64,000 bases of DNA from a virus. The position numbers were made by a program, and so were the translations under genes. Below, piece after piece: positions 7,553 to 19,400 of this stretch (within the stretch, counting starts at the first letter, position 1; every line of letters starts with the position of its first letter). The notes beneath the pieces were generated by a model. The model was not told the origin of the DNA and searched no databases. It saw nothing but the letters and a program-made list of their open reading frames with translations. The stretch is from the IMG/VR virus record IMGVR_UViG_3300046616_000314, positions 412,616 through 476,615 of that record; one strand, written 5' to 3'.

Positions 7553-10500
7553 TTAAATCAGTCTTTGGTCAGGATTGTAACCAAGTTTATTTTTACCATC
7601 ATACACTAACGAACCCGAGGAATGCACTATTCCTGATTGTTGTAGAATATAGATGGTGCTTCCCGCAGCAGGAGCTTTAGTAAAGGTGATTGTTACACCG
7701 CTACCACTACTTGCCACGGTGTAATCAATACCAAATGTCTTGGGAACGTTGATTGGATAACCGGTGTAGTCATCAGTAATGATTTGAATACCATTCGAAT
7801 TGTACGGCACTTCATTTACGGTAATCTGAATTCCGGCTGACGAAGTAAACTCAGGAAGAGTAAAGACCTTAGATGTACCGTCTCCCGAGCGTGTAGCTTT
7901 CGTAAGTTGCTCTGATCCAATGCGGGTATTATGAGTACCGCGCTTCAACTCAGTCAAAACGATTGCGTTGCTTGTTTCTTCCATCTTGAAGAATTCAATG
8001 CGTTCACCATTGATCCAAATAACTCCTGGCTCCGATACATACTCACGAATACTTACTGCATTGGTAATTGTATTAGAAATGTACTGTTCAGCCATCAACG
8101 TAACATTGCTGATTACGCTTGTATTAGACAGATGAATTTCTGTGTCCGTTGAGGTAACGCTATTAGCCAGAACGCCATCTGCGTTCTTGTTCCACTGAAC
8201 AAATTCCCAGGCTTCACGGCGGAATACGTAGATCGGCTTCGTTTCACCAGCGTAGGCATTGGGAACGGCGCCAGGATTAGGGACATCGTTTCCGACGTAA
8301 ACGGATGAGTTACCCACGACTTCACTACCGCCGATTGGACCGTAATCCAGGCTTAGAACTTCAAGTGGGCGAGCATCGTAGTCACCCGTTTCGAAGGGCG
8401 TAATCAGATCACGGCTAGGCATATTCATCGAAACGTGCCAAGTCTTAGCTCCGAATGCGGGCGAAGCTTGGAACGATGTCACCATAACTTTGTCAGCCGA
8501 CGTGCCAATAGCTAGACCATTGACCGGGATATATTCGCCATTCATGGTGATCCAAGTATAGTTGGAACCATATGGTGAGTGGATATCGTACTGACCTTCG
8601 GGATTGGCATCGAAATACGTATTCAAGATATTCAGACGATCAGCATTTGTGAACGTCATGACTTGAACCAAGCCAGTGATGGGAGCCGTAATCGTCAAGG
8701 TTCCAGCGGACACCGTATAATCAGTGTTCGGAATGAGACGCTTGCCGTTCATATCAACGAATGTACAGTTGGTTTCGTCAGTTGCCGGTGTTGTCGGATT
8801 GGTGAGAGCAACAGGACCGCTATAGGTCAACTCTTGAAGATAGACTTGCGTATCTTGTGGAGCACCAGGGTACGGTAATTGCTGAATAGTAACAGTGACG
8901 GGATAACCATCGGGCTTACCAAACAATTGTGTAATCGTTAGCTGATCAGTGCCATCAAAAACGGCATCGTCATAGCTTTGACCATCAATGTATACGACGA
9001 TCAATTCCTGAGAGGTCGGAACCACTTCTAGAGTGACACTGATATCGCCCGCTTCTTTGTGATATTCCTTTACACTCGTAATCTTGGTGTAGCTGGACAT
9101 ACCGAACGTACGAATTTCTACATGCTCTGCACCAGAGACGGCATCAACGTTGACAATCGAATTGACCCAATCAACGGTGTAAGACGCGGCAGGAACACGT
9201 AGACCATCCACGAATACATGAACGCCGTCATGCGCTTGGCATTCCTTGATGTTGATTGCGTAAGACGAGCCAACCGCATTCGAAACATCCGATTGGAAAG
9301 AACGTTGTGCCGGGACGCCCGAGGACCATGCTGCATCAATCGTCATGGCAAGTTGTTCACCCGAGCCGACAACCATCAATTCTTGTGGACGATTGGCGCC
9401 ATAAACAGCGTCGGCATAGCTAAGTGCGTTGCCGTTTGAATTCAGATATTCTTCATCCTGAACCGAAGCGGTGGCATTGCCCGTGGCGTTGCCATCCACG
9501 TCATAGTCGCGCCAGGAATTGTCCAGCAATTCACCACCATCTAGAACGTTGGCTTTGAATTCCAAACCCATCAGGCGGCGCAGATTCTTTTCTGCGTTTG
9601 CGCCTTGAGGATCATAGAATTGGCGAATGCGATCTGCTTCAGCCCCTTCGGTGAGGTCATTACGAAGCGTTACGAAAACATCGGTGTCGCCATACAGCGG
9701 GCGCGTGACTGTCAGCTTATCATCTGCGACTTCGAAATCAGCCGTAACCAGAGACGTACCGTTTGCCTTGACATCAATTAGATATCCAGCGGGATCGGTA
9801 TCCAGGGTGAACACTTGAGGAAGTGACGTTTGGAAATTGACCGAAGTCGTCTCGATAATGTGTTGCGGATTCAAGCTGTCGCGAATGACGACATGGATCA
9901 AGGCATCATGGTTAGGTGGTGTGACATAGACGTGTTGACCACCAGCCGTTTGCGAAACGGTAGTAACGGTTGGTTCTTTGATTTCGAATTGCGCATCAGA
10001 CACCGGACCAGTGGCGCCAGGGGTAGAATTGAAATAGATGTCATTGATATTATTGGGGTAGCTTGGACCAAAATACGTACGATTGACACGGATGCGCCCG
10101 CGCGCATGAACGTAAGGGCTTGCCGGTGTCCAAATTGCGGAAAGCGTATACCATTTATTCAATTCCCAGTTTGTAGTATTGAATAAGTCGGCTGATTCAT
10201 AGCCTTCTCCATACTTCAAGCCATAACCATCAACAACGCCGTTAGCATCTTCCGCGTCGAACGACGGACGAACATACGCCGGGATAACAATAGGGGGAGT
10301 GGTGAGCCCGGCGTTAGCATACGCAGCGGGATAATCAGTCGTTAAAGAGGTCGCGTTTGCAATCTTACGCAGCGTAAAATCAATTCGGTACGTTTGACCG
10401 ATTACCGGAGTAAACTCTTCTTGATTGGTTACGTGGAATGATTCGTGTGGCTTAGAACGGAAAACCTTAACGGGTTGTCCTTGATCCGTGACGGTAACTT

Positions 10501-12286
10501 GATAGCTTGGGTCTTCTACTACCGGAGAGTTGAAGCTACCCGACCAGATACCCAGGCTGAATTCTGAAGTGGTGATCGTATTCGCCGTCTGCAATCCATC
10601 AACCGTAAACTCGTTAGTTTGCTCACCATCGATATAGACTTCGATGAAATTTCCAATGGCATTACTGGATAGTTCAAGATCGGTGATTGTCGATTTTCTG
10701 TAGAAGAAATCTTGGTCATCCATCACCGGCATATGGTCGATACGGTCGAACATCATTTTGATGTTCATTCGGCGGACAGGATTGAAAGTAGACGGAACAG
10801 TCGGATCGGTCCCCGTCTTCTCGTAATTTTCGTACCAATATTTCCAAGGCGCCGTATTGGCAATGATCGCCAAGTCGTCGGCATTATCCAGGCTCAGATA
10901 GCGATTCTGCGCGGTCTTTGGATCATAGTACATCGGGAAGTCGAAATCGGTGACAGTCGTGTTGGCGACATCCACCGGAGGCGATACGATGCGAGTGAAG
11001 TCGCGTGTCTTGACGCGATAAGGCTTAACTTCATCGATATAATCTAGAAGGTTCTGTGTATTGTCGATAGGTTGAACCGGAACCGGAAGCAATGCTTCGT
11101 TATAACCACCGATGGTCATGAACGAAGTCTTGAACGCCCACGGAACTTGATCTTGTTGCGCATGAACGAAGTGAAGCATACTGAAGAATACTTCGTTGAT
11201 TTCTAGGTTCGTAAGAACACTACCCGATTGCAATTCATCGTAGATCGCACGAAATTCCCAGCTACCATCACGATAAGGGATGAGAGCCAGATCAGCCGTT
11301 GGATTTTCCAGCAGCTTCAAATCGGGATCATAGAATTTTTCAGAAAGTTTGATCGTTCCATTCTGACGAGCCACAACAGTCCAAGTACCATCCGCATAGG
11401 CAGTCCAAATCCAAGTACCATCACCACTGTTATCAATACGAACAAAGGTGGTCTTGGGGTTCGGGTTCTCTGCACGGTCGCGATCAGCGGGGGTGGCGTA
11501 GCGAACGACAGGCGGTTCAGCCGCACTATAACCTTCCGCATACCAATCGGTATACGACCAGAAATCGACCGTGCGAGCGGTTTGCTGTTGGTCAAGGGTG
11601 AAGCCATCTTCATCAGCAGACAACGACAGGGGATCGTATTTCCAAATCGACCAGAAACCCGAGCTTTCAGGAGAGCCAGCTACGAGGACGCGATCTCCGG
11701 TGGAGATTGGAGTTAGCCCTTGCGGCAGGAGGTTGCGATCTGCGAAGCTTTCAACGGCAACATCGTATTGCTTTGCCAGGGTGAAGACGCTTGAAGGATC
11801 GCTGGCGATATCATCATCCGTTGGCGCGGTTTCACCAGCAGCAGGAGCCGAAGCATCCCAAACGGTCCATTGAGGGGTAGTGTCAACGAGGCAGTCAACA
11901 AGCACTCGTTGTGTTTCAACGCGGATAGCGTCAATGAATGCCGAGTTAGCTAGAAGGCTGTTACGTTCTTCGATGCTGTAGACATGATAGTTCCATGTCG
12001 TGGAAGGTGGCACGGGTTCAATGTGATTTGTGCCCGCTGGCTGAATCCAGGCGGCAGCTTGAGTGATAGGCGTTTCGTAAACCAGAGCATCAACGCCATT
12101 GGGATTTTCAATGGTGAATGCTTGGCGGGAAAAGATATCGTTGACGATACCCACGAATGATTCGCGAGCATCAAGCACACCTTGTTGACCCGACGACACG
12201 TCGAACATATTTTGGTCAGGCAAAATACCCACGGGACCACCGTTAAGGTATTTGCTCAAGTTGCCATTTGTCGTTTGCTGGACCAT
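7553..12286 (-). CDS. Giant virion structural protein, 1577 aa
   Basis: A single uninterrupted frame. Rich in beta-strand modules: several segments follow the phage structural pattern of a strand, x-Y-T-V-x-x-x-x-L-T-I-x-x-x-P, then x-V-x-V, for example N-T-D-Y-T-V-S-A-G-T-L-T-I-T and I-D-Y-T-V-A-S-S-G-S-G-V-T-I-T-F near the C-terminus. There is also an aromatic G-D-G-T-W-I-W-T-A-Y-A-D-G-T-W region near residue 290. No enzymatic motif seen. Sits downstream of the 2251-aa and gp6 genes and upstream of fibres, so probably peripheral baseplate or fibre-connecting. A late motif lies 29 nt upstream. Confidence 0.75.
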   Translation of the reverse strand: MVQQTTNGNLSKYLNGGPVGILPDQNMFDVSSGQQGVLDARESFVGIVNDIFSRQAFTIENPNGVDALVYETPITQAAAWIQPAGTNHIEPVPPSTTWNYHVYSIEERNSLLANSAFIDAIRVETQRVLVDCLVDTTPQWTVWDASAPAAGETAPTDDDIASDPSSVFTLAKQYDVAVESFADRNLLPQGLTPISTGDRVLVAGSPESSGFWSIWKYDPLSLSADEDGFTLDQQQTARTVDFWSYTDWYAEGYSAAEPPVVRYATPADRDRAENPNPKTTFVRIDNSGDGTWIWTAYADGTWTVVARQNGTIKLSEKFYDPDLKLLENPTADLALIPYRDGSWEFRAIYDELQSGSVLTNLEINEVFFSMLHFVHAQQDQVPWAFKTSFMTIGGYNEALLPVPVQPIDNTQNLLDYIDEVKPYRVKTRDFTRIVSPPVDVANTTVTDFDFPMYYDPKTAQNRYLSLDNADDLAIIANTAPWKYWYENYEKTGTDPTVPSTFNPVRRMNIKMMFDRIDHMPVMDDQDFFYRKSTITDLELSSNAIGNFIEVYIDGEQTNEFTVDGLQTANTITTSEFSLGIWSGSFNSPVVEDPSYQVTVTDQGQPVKVFRSKPHESFHVTNQEEFTPVIGQTYRIDFTLRKIANATSLTTDYPAAYANAGLTTPPIVIPAYVRPSFDAEDANGVVDGYGLKYGEGYESADLFNTTNWELNKWYTLSAIWTPASPYVHARGRIRVNRTYFGPSYPNNINDIYFNSTPGATGPVSDAQFEIKEPTVTTVSQTAGGQHVYVTPPNHDALIHVVIRDSLNPQHIIETTSVNFQTSLPQVFTLDTDPAGYLIDVKANGTSLVTADFEVADDKLTVTRPLYGDTDVFVTLRNDLTEGAEADRIRQFYDPQGANAEKNLRRLMGLEFKANVLDGGELLDNSWRDYDVDGNATGNATASVQDEEYLNSNGNALSYADAVYGANRPQELMVVGSGEQLAMTIDAAWSSGVPAQRSFQSDVSNAVGSSYAINIKECQAHDGVHVFVDGLRVPAASYTVDWVNSIVNVDAVSGAEHVEIRTFGMSSYTKITSVKEYHKEAGDISVTLEVVPTSQELIVVYIDGQSYDDAVFDGTDQLTITQLFGKPDGYPVTVTIQQLPYPGAPQDTQVYLQELTYSGPVALTNPTTPATDETNCTFVDMNGKRLIPNTDYTVSAGTLTITAPITGLVQVMTFTNADRLNILNTYFDANPEGQYDIHSPYGSNYTWITMNGEYIPVNGLAIGTSADKVMVTSFQASPAFGAKTWHVSMNMPSRDLITPFETGDYDARPLEVLSLDYGPIGGSEVVGNSSVYVGNDVPNPGAVPNAYAGETKPIYVFRREAWEFVQWNKNADGVLANSVTSTDTEIHLSNTSVISNVTLMAEQYISNTITNAVSIREYVSEPGVIWINGERIEFFKMEETSNAIVLTELKRGTHNTRIGSEQLTKATRSGDGTSKVFTLPEFTSSAGIQITVNEVPYNSNGIQIITDDYTGYPINVPKTFGIDYTVASSGSGVTITFTKAPAAGSTIYILQQSGIVHSSGSLVYDGKNKLGYNPDQRLI

Positions 12287-12315
12287 AAAATTCTCAGACT
12301 ATAAAACTGTTACTA

Positions 12316-12322
12316 TATTTAT
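12316..12322 (-). promoter_or_regulatory. Late-type promoter motif ATAAATA
   Basis: Preceded by C on the - strand, 29 nt upstream of the ATG at 12286. Confidence 0.55.
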
Positions 12323-12349
12323 GTACCGATTAAAGACGGCTTTTATGGA

Positions 12350-12378
12350 TTGACTGAGACGAAAATTTCGTATATATG
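12350..12378 (+). promoter_or_regulatory. sigma70-like promoter TTGACT-N17-TATATG
   Basis: TTGACT at 12350-12355 and TATATG at 12373-12378; alternative -10 hexamers overlap because of the TATATAT run. It points at the membrane-protein pair starting at 12409 and is divergent from the late motif at 12316. Confidence 0.5.
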
Positions 12379-12408
12379 AGAGGAGATATTAGAATTAGGG
12401 ATTGATTT

Positions 12409-13155
12409 ATGAACAAGCGCACGATTGGTTTGCTCGCCGGGCTTGCCCTGATTGTCATTCCGCTGTTTAGTACGTGGGCGGTCACGTCGTTGGCGACTTA
12501 TTACAAGAACCACGGCTACTCCATCCCGAATGAAGCGGGTCCTTACGTTCTCGTGCAGGGCGATGAACGTGGTGTGCTTCTGATCGATGCAGCGTCTATC
12601 ACCCGTACGGGAACGCGCGTTCAGATCGCCCAATACTACATCACCTATATCCCGATCCCTTGGACCAGCAATCGCGTTGGTCCGCCTAAGCAATCCGTGA
12701 ACGCTCAACAGTCGCGCAGCGATATCGAATTTGATTGTCAGCGTAAGATGCGCCGCCAAACCAATCTGACCGTCTGGGATGAAAACAACAAGAAGATCAA
12801 TTCGGGTAAGACGGGAGACATTTGGCTCGCCGTGAATAAGGATGACGGCACTGGCGTTGAAATCATGAAGATGGCGTGCGTGGGTGATCTCATTCATTCA
12901 CGCTTCCCGGTGGTGAACAAGTCGTTGGATGATCTGCGTAATGATTATTACGCGACGCCGAGCAAGTACGTCACTGAAAATTCGTGGCGGTTTAACCCCG
13001 ATTTGGCATCCAAGAACGCCGAAGCTTGGGCAAAAGAAAAACGTGTTCAGGCACAAATTGATCTAGCCAAAGCGGAAGCTGATGTTGCCCTCGCGCGAGC
13101 CAAATTGGCGGCTGATGTTGCCCGTGCAGAACGAGAAAAGGAAGCGTCCAAGTGA
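12409..13155 (+). CDS. Membrane-anchored protein with C-terminal coiled coil, 248 aa
   Basis: One N-terminal hydrophobic segment (residues 6-29, L-L-A-G-L-A-L-I-V-I-P-L-F) serves as signal anchor. A beta-rich middle domain follows, then an Ala/Lys/Glu-rich coiled coil (about 200-248). No family recognised. The early-type promoter and its own + strand island inside the - structural block suggest it acts on the host envelope early in infection; that role is inference. Followed by a second membrane gene that overlaps its stop. Confidence 0.7.
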   Translation: MNKRTIGLLAGLALIVIPLFSTWAVTSLATYYKNHGYSIPNEAGPYVLVQGDERGVLLIDAASITRTGTRVQIAQYYITYIPIPWTSNRVGPPKQSVNAQQSRSDIEFDCQRKMRRQTNLTVWDENNKKINSGKTGDIWLAVNKDDGTGVEIMKMACVGDLIHSRFPVVNKSLDDLRNDYYATPSKYVTENSWRFNPDLASKNAEAWAKEKRVQAQIDLAKAEADVALARAKLAADVARAEREKEASK

Positions 13156-13443
13156 CCGACTACCAAACCCCACGGGTGGAACCCGTTTCGGCTGGCAGCA
13201 CTTGTTGCCCTGATTTTCTCAGCCGGTTTGATCGGTGAAAACTATACCTATCTCTGGCAGCACACGGCGGGCGTTCCTGCGTTCGCATGGGCGGCGATTC
13301 TGTTCCTGTCGCTCAACGTGTGGGTTCAGGGGCATTTCGTTTACAAGTGTATTCCGAAACCCACTGTAGTCTATCTGATGCTCGTCATCGTAACCATGTG
13401 GACCGGGATCATCTTTTCGGTCTTGTCGCTGTTATTCCAATGA
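13152..13443 (+). CDS. Small three-helix membrane protein, probably read through a +1 frameshift
   Basis: AAGGA at about 13137-13141 lies at ideal distance from GTG 13152, which overlaps the previous TGA (GTGA). That frame stops after 27 codons. The membrane-protein sequence lies in the next frame, which is open from 13156 but has no ATG or GTG before its first hydrophobic helix. A shift at codon CCC 13182-13184 (skipping G13185) joins T-P-R-V-E-P to F-R-L-A-A-L-V-A-L and restores about 96 residues with three hydrophobic segments. A start at TTG 13228 would cut the first helix. Programmed shift, mutation or sequence error cannot be separated here. Confidence 0.55.
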
Positions 13444-13444
13444 G

Positions 13445-13470
13445 TAAGGGCGGGGAATTCCCCGCCCTTA
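13445..13470. terminator. Two-way terminator, perfect 26-bp palindrome
   Basis: TAAGGGCGGGGAA followed by its exact complement, between the convergent genes ending at 13443 (+) and 13474 (-). The T-tract is short on both sides, but GC content and position fit a shared terminator. Confidence 0.75.
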
Positions 13471-13473
13471 AGT

Positions 13474-16400
13474 TTATTGTGGTGGTTGATAAGGTTTCGG
13501 GACTACGTTTCCGCGATCATCGAAGCCAACAAGGCTGTCTCGCATCTTATTCCAGAGCCAATCAGGCGGAATAGAACGCTCGTCTTCTGGACGAAGCATG
13601 AGCCACTGATCGTGGGTAACGTCATCCTCTTCCGGGTTGTCCAGTTCCAGTTGGAAGACTGTACCCGAGGTTGAAGCTACGTTTGACACTGGCAACAAGG
13701 GATCGGTGACGAACGGCGAGACGCCGCCTACCAGCAATGCATTGGGGGCAACCGGGGCAACCCACGCCAAATCTTGAGCGATAGGGTTCGCCAGGATGCG
13801 AGCCACGGTGTTCACGTCCAGCTTACGGAAATCAACAGCCGGGGTGATCGTGCGACCTTTTACCCAGAAGAAATACTTGGTGACGTTACGTTCCAGTTGC
13901 GAATCATATTCAACCGTCTCAGTCCAAGCGGGGTCTTCCGCATTGAAGATCGTACCTGAATATTTTTGCGGATCGCTAGCTTGAGCGTCCAGCCAATCCG
14001 CCGGGGCAACATCCGACTTGAACCACTCGTAAATATCAACACTCGTAGCCGGGGCAATCTTACCCCAGGTCGTTGAACGATAGGTCAGTTCAGATTTCAA
14101 ACGATCATCAGAAATATTCGAAGTCAGGTCGGTTTCACTTTCGATGAAACGAACGGTCGAAGTATTCCACCAGACGCGCCCGACTTCCGAGTTATCCCAT
14201 TGACCATCGATACCGACGTATTGAGCCGGATCGTATTCAATGCGGAAATCAATTTCACGCTCAGCCGTACCAGGGATCAAACCAACAGCAGGAGACAGAA
14301 CCGTCAAATAATTTAGACGAATGGGTTCCGGCATCAGGGATGTTGTGCTCAGCGAGGTCTTGAGATCATAGACCAAGGTCGAGGCAATCTTTTCGTTGTC
14401 CATCCGCTTCGGTTGTTGACGTGCGACAGTCCAATCAGAAACAGTAGGACCATTTCTCAGATAGACACCCCAGGTAGGACCATCAACATAGGCGATGTCG
14501 CCTTCAGCAGGATTATAAGTTTCGCGCTCAGCCAGGAAGGCAGAGTTAGACACATAGTGCATCGAACGCATGATACGAACTTCGGGACCAGTTTCCGGGG
14601 TCTCTTGGTTCAGGAAATCATATCCAGTATCAGGGAACACGGGAACTTCGAACCACCAGCCAATAGTTTCTTCAGTATTGGTGACTGCGTTATCGACCAC
14701 GACGTGACCGACGTTGGAAATGGTCTGGACGCCAATCAAATCGGGGGTGGTCCCGGTCTGACCGTCAATGACCACGTATGCCCCTATAAACGCCCCCACA
14801 TTGCCCATGAGACCATGATCGGCTTCCATGTAGATACGCGCGCCTACAACCTCTTCATCCTCTGTAGCGGTGTCTACGCGGATCATTGTGTTGTTCGAAC
14901 CAGTGTTGGACATATTGCGAATCTTCAGGGCATCCCAATGCAAATCTTCGCCTTGGTGAACCCAGATGACTTCACCCTCTTCCAAGGTTGTCGTATCTTC
15001 GACGTAGAGAGCCGGGACATCGGACCATGCAAAAACGGTGTAGTTGGCTTCGTTCGTACGAATGTAACCGCCCATCGGAAGATCGTTTTCCAGGGCGACA
15101 TAATCGGCACGTTGCGGAAAGATGGTCGAAGGCGTCTTAGGACGTTCAACCCAGTTTCCATCCACGCTCGAATTGGCATCGTTCAAATCATACCAAGTTG
15201 GTAGAGTTGTGGAATTGCCAGTGGTGAAACGAATCAGTTGGGGATCGCGCTTGATCTGTGATGATCCCAGCATGAACGCCAAACGTTCACGTTGCGGAGC
15301 ACCGAAGTTGCCAATGCGGAAAGCCCACTCTTCAAAGAATTTCAGGTCGCGGCTTTGTTCGATGAAATTCGAACGCAGCAGCTTATCAAACGCACCAGGG
15401 GCGCCCTTTTGGTGGATCAGACCTTGATAGAATTCAAACTGTTCAACATCCGACAGAACCAGTTCTGAGAGGTATGAGCGAGAGTCGTAGCCGATGGCAT
15501 GGCGTGCGTGGTCGCGCAGCACCGCGTTATCTGCCTTCTCGATATCGAACATCAAGCTAAGGTCGGTTGAAGATTTTTCATAGTTCGACTTGATTTGGTT
15601 GTCGATCAGAATGAAGCCAGGAGCATCCAAGCGACCGTTCCAATCCGTCGAGCGATTACCGATTAGACGAAGGCGCGGCTGGCGAAGATCGAACAGCGGT
15701 TCATAGATGATGTCACCGAAAATGGTTTTGTTGCTGAAGAACAAGGCGTGTTCAATTTCTTGAATGTTTACGCGAGTACCATAGACATCAGCCAGCTTCG
15801 ACAAGATCGTGACTTCTTCATCGACGCGATTGACCACGACATTGCGACGATCAATCGGATTACCAGTGCGATTGATCATACCGTATGAGCCGGTAGGGGA
15901 ATTCAAGATATCCATGACGATGCCTTGATCCACGATGATCTTCAGGAGATCGGCGCCAGGGGATACGGTGATGAAGTTGCCAGGAGCCCAATCGACTTGC
16001 GACCATGCCAGGAAATCTTCAACAGCTTTCGTCCAATCCTGAGTAACGTTGTCGTCACCTTCGGTCTGTTCAAAACGCCAGCCCTTAGAAACCATATAAC
16101 GTTCATGACCCAGCAAGAAATCAGCAACTTCTTGTTGTGAATACAGGATAGTTCCATACGGAACAGATTCAGTATAGTCTTCAGCGCGCAAGTAAGTGAC
16201 CACGCGCGGAGCTTGCGGATACAATGTTCCATCGCTCAAGTAATAGACTTGCTCAAATGTTGAACCAGAAGTGTGGCTCTTGACGACGCGATAGACCGAT
16301 GAATTGTGAGAAACCAATACGCCCACGGTATAGTAGGTGTTCGGCTTCCACTCATTGATTGAGGGTTCGGGCGTAGCCGAGAGGGAAATATAACCCTTCG

Positions 16401-19400
16401 GACCCGACTTCATCCCAGGAATGACAGTGAAATTCGGATTGCGACCATCGTAGCCGATGACCTTCCAACCCGCTCCGGTCCATTCAATCAAGATACCGCT
16501 ATAGAATTCTTCGCGAATAGAGGGAGAGCGATACAGAACAATTTCGATATCGTCGGTCGGAACCAAGCCGAAATTATCAGCGAGAACCTTCAAGTTATCT
16601 AGTGACGTATAGCCTGCCATTTTGTGAGCCAAACGAACGTCTAGACCACGGATGGAATCACCAAAATTGGAAGCCGGTTGACCGCGATACGCCATGTAAT
16701 CAACGATCCATTGTTGAACGCCGGTCTTCACATAGCGCGAACCATCGGGCGCGGTTTCGCCGTGTACGGTGTTTTGTTCCGAGCGCGGGCGATTGCCGGT
16801 TGGTTCATAAATCCACTGACCGCTAGCGTCTTTAACAATGTCAACGGTATCCCAGCACTCTTCCATGAAGCGCGAAGGCTTCATCAGGAAACTTAGCTTC
16901 GACAAATCGTATTGGAACGTCGAAGAAATTTTCCAAAGATTTTCCACTGGACCTTCATCGCCAGCAACCCAATCGGCACTAGCTTGTTGATAGGTCGGAA
17001 CGTCTGTGACAATACGAGCATCGATAGGATTCAGTAGCTCACCGACATTATCGATAGGCAGGTAGTCCATCAAATTCGGGCGGACGAATCGTGCATCGAA
17101 ACCAGCGCGGGGACCTTGAGCCACGAAACCGTGTTCCATGTGATCCCAAAGCTTAGTGTTGCCGCGCGTATACGGAGCAACCCCGTATTCGGTATCCCAC
17201 CAAATAGGCTTTTCACTGAAGCCCACCATTTCCCACGGGGCGATATGCGGGCGATACGTGTCGAAATAGAAACGATAGATACCTTTCCAGTTACCCGGAA
17301 TAGGTTGAGCATCGCGGTCGCCAACAGCACGATAATTCCAAGTCAAAGGATCATCGGGGGCGAATTGCGAATTCACGATTTCGGTGTCGATATCACGCGA
17401 GCGATAGTTCAAACCAGCAGCTTGTGACCAACTTTCAAGGAAGGGTGTGAGCATCGCTTGGGTTTCAGCATAGGTATAGCCATTGGTAGGCGCCGTACGG
17501 AACTTACCTGCAACGTAACCTTCGATATACAAGATCGGCAGTTCTTCGGTTTTGAAGGACGCATTGATGTTGTCATAGATGCGAGTTTCCAGAGCCAACA
17601 TGATGTCGTCTCGGAAATCACCATCGGTCGGCGTGACGCTATTATCGTGACCTTGCAACATGATTTGCGACGGAACAAACGAAGTGTCTTCGAAAATCAT
17701 AGGCGCGGTGACGCGACCAATACCCAGGCTTGCCGGGGTAGGAGGAATGAAGAACTGATCGCCTGCCATTTCGCTCAGTGCGAATGGGAAATCCGAAGCC
17801 TTGTTCAGACGCAGCTTTTCAAGGATAGCCTGAACCCATTCATCGGGCGTATTGATCCATACAGTTTGACCGTTGCCATCGGCATCGATATCGACGCGCA
17901 TGGTTCCGTTCTTGTAGAAATCAATAATGGCTTGCTTGAATTTGTTACGGAAACGAGTGTACTCGCTTTGAACGTAGCGAATGGAAGCCAAAACATCGTA
18001 ATTGGAATTGCTAGAAACCAACATAGTCTTCAGCATCGGCGAACGATGTTGTAAAATCTTGTCGCCATTGCCTAAGAACTTGTCGGTATCGCGCCAGTTA
18101 TTGACCGTATACGGGTGTCCGGTAAAGCCATCTTGGCTTAGCATGATCGAACTGAAATGGTCGAACCATTGGTTACGGCTGATGTACGAAACTTCATCGT
18201 TGGTCGGGTTCGCCGATAGGTTCAACGGAATCGAATAGACATTCGCAGTCAAGGTTTGGCTCGATGGCTCATCAACGGTGAACCAGTTATTCGAATAGCC
18301 CTCTACCTGACCTGTCGAAGGCAGGAAGTGATGATAGTAATACCCGATGATTTCCCCAGCATCATACGTGACACGGTAGACAATCGGATCAACCTCAAAG
18401 ATAGGTTGAGAGTAAGCGTTGACTGTGATCGGGAAACCCAAATACGGATCGTTTGCGCCAGTACCAATTTGGTAGCTGAATAGTTCGCTACCGTTAAAGT
18501 CAGTGCCAGGATACGACGCAACATCGCCAAGACCGTTCGTGGAAGCATCGAACAGGTTGAACAACGGATTCATCTGGGAACTATCTACCAGAATCCACTT
18601 TTCGCCATCGTACCAATATTCTTCTTGGTCTTCGAATACGCTAGTTGGTCGGTCAGCTTGTGCAGCACGCTCAATGCGGAAAATATCGCCGCGCTTGATC
18701 TCAGCAAATTGAATCAATTCAACAACATCGGCGGTCGCGCCTGAAGGCAGCGGCGTACCGGTGTTCGAAATGACACGATAGATCATGTTGTTAATCTCTG
18801 GTTCATTAGTAACCGTTTGATTAACAAACATCAGATCGTTCGGCTGAAGAATATAATTGTTATCCACCAGCACCGAACCAATGACCTTGCCGTCCATAGT
18901 ACCGAACAGCTTGCCATTGATAGCCGATAGATTGACTTTTTCTTTATCCCAAACGTTGTTGTCCCAAGGATAGATATCCCAGTTGTCGAAGACTGTGGCT
19001 TGCGTAGAAGTCAGAGTAGCTTGAACGTCGGGTAGACGGTTCCAACCATAGTTCCACATTTCGATATTGGGTAGGAATTCAATAATTGGACGCTTTGCCT
19101 TGCGGGCAGCGAAATCCAGACCAGTCCATTCAAGAGCCGATTTGTGAATCCAGAGATTGCGGCGAGCCCAAGGGCTTTGCTCTAACGAACGGCGATCAAT
19201 CACGATATAACGCGGTGTCTCACCACCTTCATCAGAACTGTGATCGTCCGAAAATTGAATGAACGTTCCAACACCTTCTGTGAGATATGTCGTTGCGCTG
19301 TTGTTCGCATCATCGAACATAACTCGCGAACCTGTGGTCAGGTAATCGGCTTCAGCCGCGATCACCCATTGGGTTTCGTCAAATGTTGCGCCCGAAGTGT

